From positions 8,146,668 through 8,210,667 of the forward strand of contig CM030834.1 in assembly GCA_018105865.1 (NCBI GenBank): a stretch of 64,000 bases of DNA, given 5' to 3'. Source of the DNA: Metaphire vulgaris. Its lineage: Eukaryota > Annelida > Clitellata > Crassiclitellata > Megascolecidae. The position numbers were made by a program, and so were the translations under genes. The notes below the pieces were generated by a model, which was not told where the DNA came from, searched no databases, and saw only the letters and a list, made by a program, of their open reading frames with translations. Positions 58,466 through 64,000 of this stretch are shown here, piece after piece; within the stretch, counting starts at the first letter, position 1, and every line of letters starts with the position of its first letter.

Positions 58466-58701
58466 ACTTACATAAATTACGAATGGATATCTGTGTGTGT
58501 GTGTTTGTGTTCATATGATTATTTCCGACAAACGAGGCCGTAAACCTTAAAGTCCTTAAACCTTAAAGTCAAGGAGTAGTCACGCAAACAGGTTTCCATG
58601 TCTTTCGAAAGCAGATTTCACGCGTGTCTTGGTTTAAAAGCTATGATCAAAAGCGATGATGGTAGGACAGCATCAGCCGGATGGTTATTGTGAACCTAGT
58701 T

Positions 58702-60785
58702 CAGGGGTCGGCAATCTACGGCCCGCGGGCCACATCCAACCCGTCAGTGAGTTTAATCAGGTGTCGTATACATTTATTTACCCATAAAATTATTTCCTGG
58801 CTAAATTTTGATTGTTCGGCACATAGCCTGTCAATAAAGATTAGAACCGCCCTCCCATAGCAACGACAGCCATAATTGTATTTCCTCCTTGGGAATTCTA
58901 TTTAGGCAACCAATGGCAATGCTTGAAGCAATTATATCGGTGGAGCCATAAGGCATAGCACGTGTGACGTCACAGGTTTGCATAATGGCAAATCATACGC
59001 AAATCTCATGCATATTCACAAGTTCATAAATATGCATTACCTAGAACCACGGCGATTGACTGCCGTTGAGAGTCAATCACAGTCGTCCTATCCAACATTT
59101 GTTTGTCGAATTCGGTCAATTGCGATTTTCACAAAGTAGCTTCAAGTTTGCATTTGACAAAGTGGCTTCAAGTTTACATTTAATAGCATACAAATTGCAA
59201 TAATCACTTGCTGTTAAATGTTGCATTACGCTTACTGTTATATTGTTCTGCAATGGTTTTTTGTTACTCATCCTCGTACATTCATTGGCGCTGGTTTCTC
59301 AATTAACTTCTATGGCGATACTATCATAATGTCCAGGGTTTCAGCCGATGGCGTACCAAATCCAAATTGAACTGGAGCCTAGCCAATTAATTATCAGTCA
59401 AAACTAGAAATTTGCATGGCCCATTGAAGAAAAATGAATCTTATTGGCTCCTGAACTGTATATATATATATATATATATATAAAACTATTTAGGGATACC
59501 AGATCAGTTGGAAAGAACTTAAGGACTAAACTTTCCTACCTATCTACACGTAACTATATAGCCTACTGTTGGTGGGGAAATAAAATTATAGCCGTAAATA
59601 ATTTTATTTCCTAGTCTACTGTCTATCCATAGGCCTACCTGTGTATAGCAATGGTTGGAAATGAAATCATATCTTATGGGTAATAAATTTATTTCCTAAT
59701 TATCTACACAGAACTATATAGTCTACTGTTGGCGGGGAAATAAAATTATAGCCGGTTATAAATTTATTTCCTATCTATCTATACTTGAATCTATCATTAG
59801 TAAAAAATCATAACCTACCTATATACACATAACTCTAAGCCTATAGTAAATAAATTTGTTACCGGCTATAATTTGTTTCCCCACCAACAGTAGGCTATAT
59901 AGTTATATGTAGATAGGTGTAAATAAATTTATTACCAATAAGATATGATTTTATTTCCATCCAATGCTTCACACAGGTTTATTAAGAGAGGTGGACTAGA
60001 AAATAAATTTATTACCGGTTATAATTTCATTTCCCCACCAACAGTAGGATATATAGTTATATGTAGGGAAAAATATTACCTGCTACCAACTCTATGCATT
60101 AAAGTGGCTAAATCTATTTTTAGATTTTATGCTGATAGGCGGAAATAAATGTATACAGAAATGAATTTATACGTATGCCGCATGATTTTATTTCCCTAGC
60201 AACCTGCCCAGGAAATAATTTTATGGGGAAATAAATTTATACGACACCGGCCCTACGGCCCACAGGTTTTTAAACCTTTTTAAAGTCTGACAACAAGCAA
60301 TTTGAACCTAAAAAGGTCATCAATAATTTTTCGTACTTGATAGGCCTATGTATATTTTTGAGAACTTTTGAACCTTTTCCAGCACAAACTTTCTAAGAAA
60401 CATAGACTTAAAAACTTTGTTGAGACCCGTCGAAAAATTATTTAATTACACGCAGAACCGTAGCCAGGTGGGGTAGGGGGCAAGCTGCCCCGGGTACCGT
60501 CTTGGGGAGGGAGAAGCGCCAGAAACCATTTGCCGATTTGCCAGTATGACAAGCAAAACAATTAATCACCCGCTTTATACACTAGGCCTACTCTGCCACT
60601 TTACCCCTCCAACGTCGTGAAAAGTCGGATAGGCAAAAAAAGTCATCGCCAATTTTTCAGTTTTTAAAGTGTTGTGGGCGAAAAATGTATTCCTTGCCCC
60701 GGTCGCTCTGATTACCTGGCCCTCGGACAGACAGACGCTGCCATAGCAATTTGGCCCTCGCTGGCCAAAAGGTTTCCGACCCCTG
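58702..60785. mobile_element. hAT-type element, CAGGGGTCGG ends, with nested repeats
   Basis: Left end CAGGGGTCGGCAATCTACGG and right end (complement) CAGGGGTCGGAAACC. Target duplications acctagtt and gcctagtt agree at 7 of 8. GGCCCGCGGGCCACAT near the left and TGGCCCTCGCTGGCC near the right are the subterminal pattern of Charlie-like hAT elements. The 2-kb interior lacks a transposase. It is filled by other repeats, notably the GGAAATAAATTTATA palindromes (59540-60260) and a block shared with 6850-7018. Confidence 0.88.
59540..60260. repeat. cluster of GGGAAATAAAATTATA...CCGG palindromes
   Basis: Many units of GGGGAAATAAAATTATAGCC and AATAAATTTATTTCC, joined through a central CCGG and linked by TACTGTTGGTGGGG or its complement. 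The left half runs in one orientation and the right half (59870-60070) in the other, so the cluster is itself a large inverted repeat. The clearest single unit is 59736-59771: arms GGAAATAAAATTATA and TATAAATTTATTTCC around GCCGGT. Relatives lie at 5840-6003 and 6960-7015. Confidence 0.85.
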
Positions 60786-60947
60786 GCCTAGTTGAAGAAT
60801 GTGGCGAATACTGTATTATGATGAGCCCCGCCTACACGTATAGATAGGCCCTTCAGTCAGAAAGCAGGGAGATTGCTCTTCACTTGATAATTAGCCAAAG
60901 GGTTTTAATTGGATAGGGTAGTTTTGGACATCCACAATGATCATTAC

Positions 60948-61128
60948 CAGTGTTTTATCTAGACCCCAGGCCTTGGGTGGGGGGGGAGAGAAATTGACTT
61001 GGCTGAAGGAGAAGAGACACAGGTCAATACAAAAATTTGTACCAGTGCTGGGATTTTTTGGGGCTGGGGGATATTTGCGGATTTGGAGGGAAACTCGCTT
61101 CCCCCTAACAGGCCTGGATGAAACACTG
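60948..61128 (+). mobile_element. hAT-type MITE, CAGTGTTTTAT / CAGGCCTTGG family
   Basis: Left end CAGTGTTTTATCTAGACCCC and right end the complement of CAGTGTTTCATCCAGGCCTG, with AGGCCTTGGGTGGGG inside. Flanking octamers atcattac and atcaatca agree at 5 of 8. Sister of 50886-51058. Confidence 0.82.
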
Positions 61129-61129
61129 A

Positions 61130-62140
61130 TCAATCAGAGTGGACGAAAAATGGCAGACCGGTCCGCGGAGGAACGAAGACCAAACGGAAGATATGTGACA
61201 GTTGCGACTATAAATGGACCCAGTTGCCAGGCATCGTCTTATTTCATTATAGAGCTCGTGAACTAGATGTACATTTTTACATAAAAACAAGTCTGCTCTG
61301 CTCTGATCGCAGTACATCGGTTAGTGATTTAGATGCTGCTGCCCCGCCATAGTCTAAGAAGCGACCTTAATGGCCTCGCCAGCACCAGCGCCAGACGCAG
61401 GTTACAACGAGCTTCTGCTTTTCGTTAATGTTAGACCAAACGTTGAGCTCTCTGCATGGTTGGTTCGGCTTCAATTTAATCGCATATCTGTTTGTTGTTT
61501 ATTTAAGAAAATTCAGGCAACGTCAGAATGGAGAAAAGAATCTGCCCTGCAAGACTTTCTGATGTCGACGATGCGGCTGGGGGTTCGTAACCGACTAAAG
61601 ATTTTCTGCTGTCCATGCTGATACAATAGGCTTCAGCGTATACTACTACTACTACTAATATAGGCCTATATATATATATATATATACGGATCTGCTTGAA
61701 ATTACTCGGCCTAGTTGAGGCTGAAAATATTCATTATACCTTGCAGCAACAAAATTTACTTTTGCCAAGTTTTTCTGATAATTTTATTGGCACAGAGCAC
61801 AGGCAGTTGTTTTCAATTGTTTTCGTTGAAATCTGCATCGCTATTGCGATTAACAACAGAACGTGTAGGTGTAAATGTGGACGACATTTAAGAATGATTC
61901 TAATCAGAATCCAAAGTAGAAACACGTTTCTTGCTTTTCGTCTGTCTTTCTATTTTTATGTGCAATATCGATTTAAATTATGAAAAGTAATTTGATCTCA
62001 TTTGCAGTATTTTTACAGTAGTCGTTCCTATCACGTTGCACTTACGCAGACGCTCGATACACCTTCAAGCCAATTTTGCCAATGCCGACTTTCTATCGTT
62101 GCAATCATCGCCTTCCACCCACATTTCTTTGCTACTAATG

Positions 62141-62182
<42 letters not shown>

Positions 62183-62285
62183 TGCCTACTGTATACACTA
62201 CTGCGCCGTAAACGTCACTACCTAATATTTAGCGTCAGATAAGTTGTACGGATTCTAGGGTTTGACGAAATGACACAAATTCTTT
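61130..62285. other. intergenic with (TA)n; no gene recognised
   Basis: A (TA)n run lies at about 62142-62176. The plus-strand frame at 61370-61621 starts MASPAPAPDAGYNELLLF, but no family is recognised and codon bias is weak, so I do not call it. Confidence 0.4.
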
Positions 62286-62289
62286 AGTC

Positions 62290-63044
62290 CAGGGTTAGCA
62301 CAAACATTTTGAAACCGCGGCCCACTTCAGCGGTTTTGTAACTTGCGGTGACCCTCATAATAGCATGTAATAAAAAAAAATCATGAGGCCATCTGGCGAA
62401 CGTTAGTCTTGAATAAATGGCAAAACAAAAGCTCTGGTTCAATTCGAATGAAAATATGGCAAATATTTTAGGCAGAATTATTCATGCATTTGCCAAATAA
62501 GACTAAAGGAGATAAATAGATATTGAAATTTCTTGAAAATGACCTTTTTCAAATTTTGCCCATAACATACCTTAGTTACGCGTCTTAAATATCTTATGAG
62601 TATGGGCAAATCTCTTAATCTCCGATTCTGGCTCTTACTTCTTCGCCTGTTCTTATTGTTAGTGGAGTTTCAGAGCAAAATGATCGGAATACGCCTTCCT
62701 TGCGTTAATGAGAAATAACGTTAATTTTAAAAATTACTATAATCCAATATTAATCCATGGTTTCCCAAACTTTTTGGAACTGCTACCACTTCAGTGGCTT
62801 TGTAACATGCCACGACCCTGTAAACTTATTGTCAACTAAAACTGAATAAAACACTTTAATATAAGCCGTTACGGGCATATAAATTTCTTAAAACCTAAGC
62901 CTACTTGCAACTTTCAAGGCTTGTGACATTGTGGTATTGGTTAGAAAATGACGCTTTTGAATCTAATTCGCGCTACTACGCAACCCACTAGACTGAGTCC
63001 TGCGACCCACTTTTGGGTCTTGACCCACAGTTTGGGAAACACTG
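62290..63044. mobile_element. hAT-type nonautonomous element, 755 bp
   Basis: Left end CAGGGTTAGCACAAACATTT and right end (complement) CAGTGTTTCCCAAACTGTGG. Target duplications ctttagtc and gattagtc agree at 6 of 8. Internal subrepeats TTTTGTAACTTGCGGTGACC and GGCTTTGTAACATGCCACGA suggest an internal duplication. A diverged copy lies at 49160-49850. Confidence 0.82.
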
Positions 63045-63395
63045 GATTAGTCCTTGCATTTATACTATAGCCATCGTGCAACAGACAAGTTTGCGTCAGC
63101 AGTGTACAGTGTATAATTACTTAATAATTTTTGGCGATTAACGCTGCCATCTAGCGTTCATCTGCAGATTCTTATTTTTTAAACGAATAGATCCGCATTA
63201 GTGGAGCATTCTATCGTAATCCAGGTAGCCACTTGATAATGCTTATTTACTAAGATTTCAGGTCATCTTCTGAGACAATTAACTATCGGACTGTGTTTGT
63301 GTGTTTTTATGTAGCATGCCCATGTAACATGATGAGGTAAGCCCCTCCCCGCACAGATAGGCCTACCCAGAATTCCATTAAATATCTCCGTTGTG
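63045..63395. other. upstream intron or flank, no feature
   Basis: No exon or element recognised between the hAT element and the MITE that abuts the TSPN exon. It may be intron of the collagen-like gene (inference). Confidence 0.4.
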
Positions 63396-63400
63396 TTTGG

Positions 63401-63798
63401 GGGCTGTCCATTAATTATGTCTACAATTTTTGGGCAATTTTTGACCCCTCCCCCCTTTGTCAACAACTGTCAACTTTCACTTACCTCCCCCCATAATTAC
63501 GTCAAAAACTTTTGACCCCCAAGATCAATGACAGGTCCCAATAACAAGGTTATTATTTTTGTGATGATGACCATTTTTCCCCTTTTTGCTCATCGAGTGT
63601 CAAAATGTGGTGATGACCTTTTTTGCCATGCTTATTTCAATTGTAATAAGTAGTATTCCATGAAATTTCCTATTTTTTGATTATTTGTAAAAAGTGAAAT
63701 TGTTGACGTCAACTTCTCTTGACCCCCTCCCCTGTCAACAACTGTCAAACTTTTTCAATCCCCTCCCCTAAATTGTTGACGTAATTAATGGACAGCTC
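63401..63798. mobile_element. MITE with 5-bp duplication abutting a splice acceptor
   Basis: TIR GGGCTGTCCATTAATTATGT against the complement of GAGCTGTCCATTAATTACGT, with a perfect 5-bp duplication, tttgg (63396-63400 and 63799-63803). The interior has TTGTCAACAACTGTCAA and CCCCTCCC repeats. It belongs to the same family as the 62-bp palindrome at 12979. It ends 13 bp before the first base of the TSPN exon at 63812. Confidence 0.93.
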
Positions 63799-63811
63799 TT
63801 TGGATTATCAG

Positions 63812-63953
63812 GCTACGATTTCATTTCTCTGTACGGTCTTTCCGAAGAGACCGGTAACGACACGGAGGAGACGCGAATGATAACGGGTTCGAATCGGCAA
63901 CAGACCGCCTACAGAGTGGGAGGGAATTTTTCCGACCTTCGGGTTTCGACCAG
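63812..63953 (+). CDS. TSPN / laminin-G-like domain exon of a collagen-like gene (partial)
   Basis: Acceptor GGATTATCAG|GC and donor CGACCAG|GTACGTG. The exon is 142 bp, phase 1 in and phase 2 out. It encodes GYDFISLYGLSEETGNDTEE, then RMITGSNRQQTAYRVGG, then NFSDLRVSTR. The TSPN domain of collagen IX alpha 1 has the same frame: GFDLIS..., then a GS pair, then AYKLG..., then R(I/V)PTR. Fibril-associated collagens and some thrombospondin-type proteins share this domain, so a collagen is likely but not certain. No triple helix is visible because the window ends. Codon use is C/G-ending, unlike the flanks. The frame stays open to the window end, but the donor supports splicing. Confidence 0.75.
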
Positions 63954-64000
63954 GTACGTGCAAGGTCGGTGTCAGGTAATTATGACTTCTACGACTGCGT

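Noticed and set aside
61370..61621. Plus-strand frame MASPAPAPDAGYNELLLF... as a first exon of the collagen-like gene
   Set aside because: No signal peptide, no donor in a useful phase and no family match. Proximity alone is not evidence.

Overview
This is a window from an animal nuclear genome, not bacterial or viral. It is AT-rich and shows split genes with GT-AG introns, very long di-, tri- and tetranucleotide repeats, non-LTR retrotransposon debris, and a dense load of short DNA transposons. Two identifiable genes (a synaptotagmin 14/16-type protein and a TSPN-domain collagen-like protein) show a metazoan. TTAGGG-type repeats, hAT MITEs of kinds common in aquatic invertebrates and tRNA-derived SINE-like heads suggest a marine invertebrate, but the sequence alone does not fix the phylum.

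Main gene: a Syt14/16-like gene runs on the minus strand from about 25.4 kb (or further upstream) to its stop codon at 14431. Six consecutive 3' exons (22720-22889, 18136-18388, 17434-17600, 16669-16849, 15924-16136, 14431-14531) have matching intron phases. They give an acidic linker, C2A, a short linker, C2B and a C-terminal WHSLL-type end. Two further exons upstream (about 23887-24050 and 25068-25420) are likely, but their 5' edges are unresolved. The C2 loops lack most calcium-binding Asp residues, as in SYT14/16, so a calcium-independent membrane/trafficking role is inferred. At the far right edge (63812-63953, plus strand) one exon encodes the start of a TSPN/laminin-G-like domain like that of collagen IX; the rest of that gene lies outside the window.

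The rest is mostly mobile DNA. At least fifteen elements can be delimited by terminal inverted repeats (TIRs) plus 8-bp target-site duplications (TSDs), which is hAT-type. One is a nested 2.2-kb transposon (39883-42100) with a decayed gene, sitting inside a smaller MITE. Others are a MULE-like element with a 9-bp TSD (18812-19528), a family with 5-bp TSDs (12979-13040, 63401-63798), a 235-bp palindromic element whose core is head-to-head TTAGGG repeats (15602-15836), and a large inverted repeat spanning about 2.8-8.0 kb. Non-LTR reverse-transcriptase fragments lie at 1.4-2.2, 3.5-4.2, 27.6-28.2, 28.7-29.1, 35.7-37.3, 43.2-44.1 and 53.8-54.4 kb. A broken multi-copy gene of unknown function lies at 54.9-56.7 kb.

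Several MITEs sit within 10-30 bases of splice sites of the two real genes. I see no rRNA, intact tRNA or CRISPR array, and no evidence of an operon.
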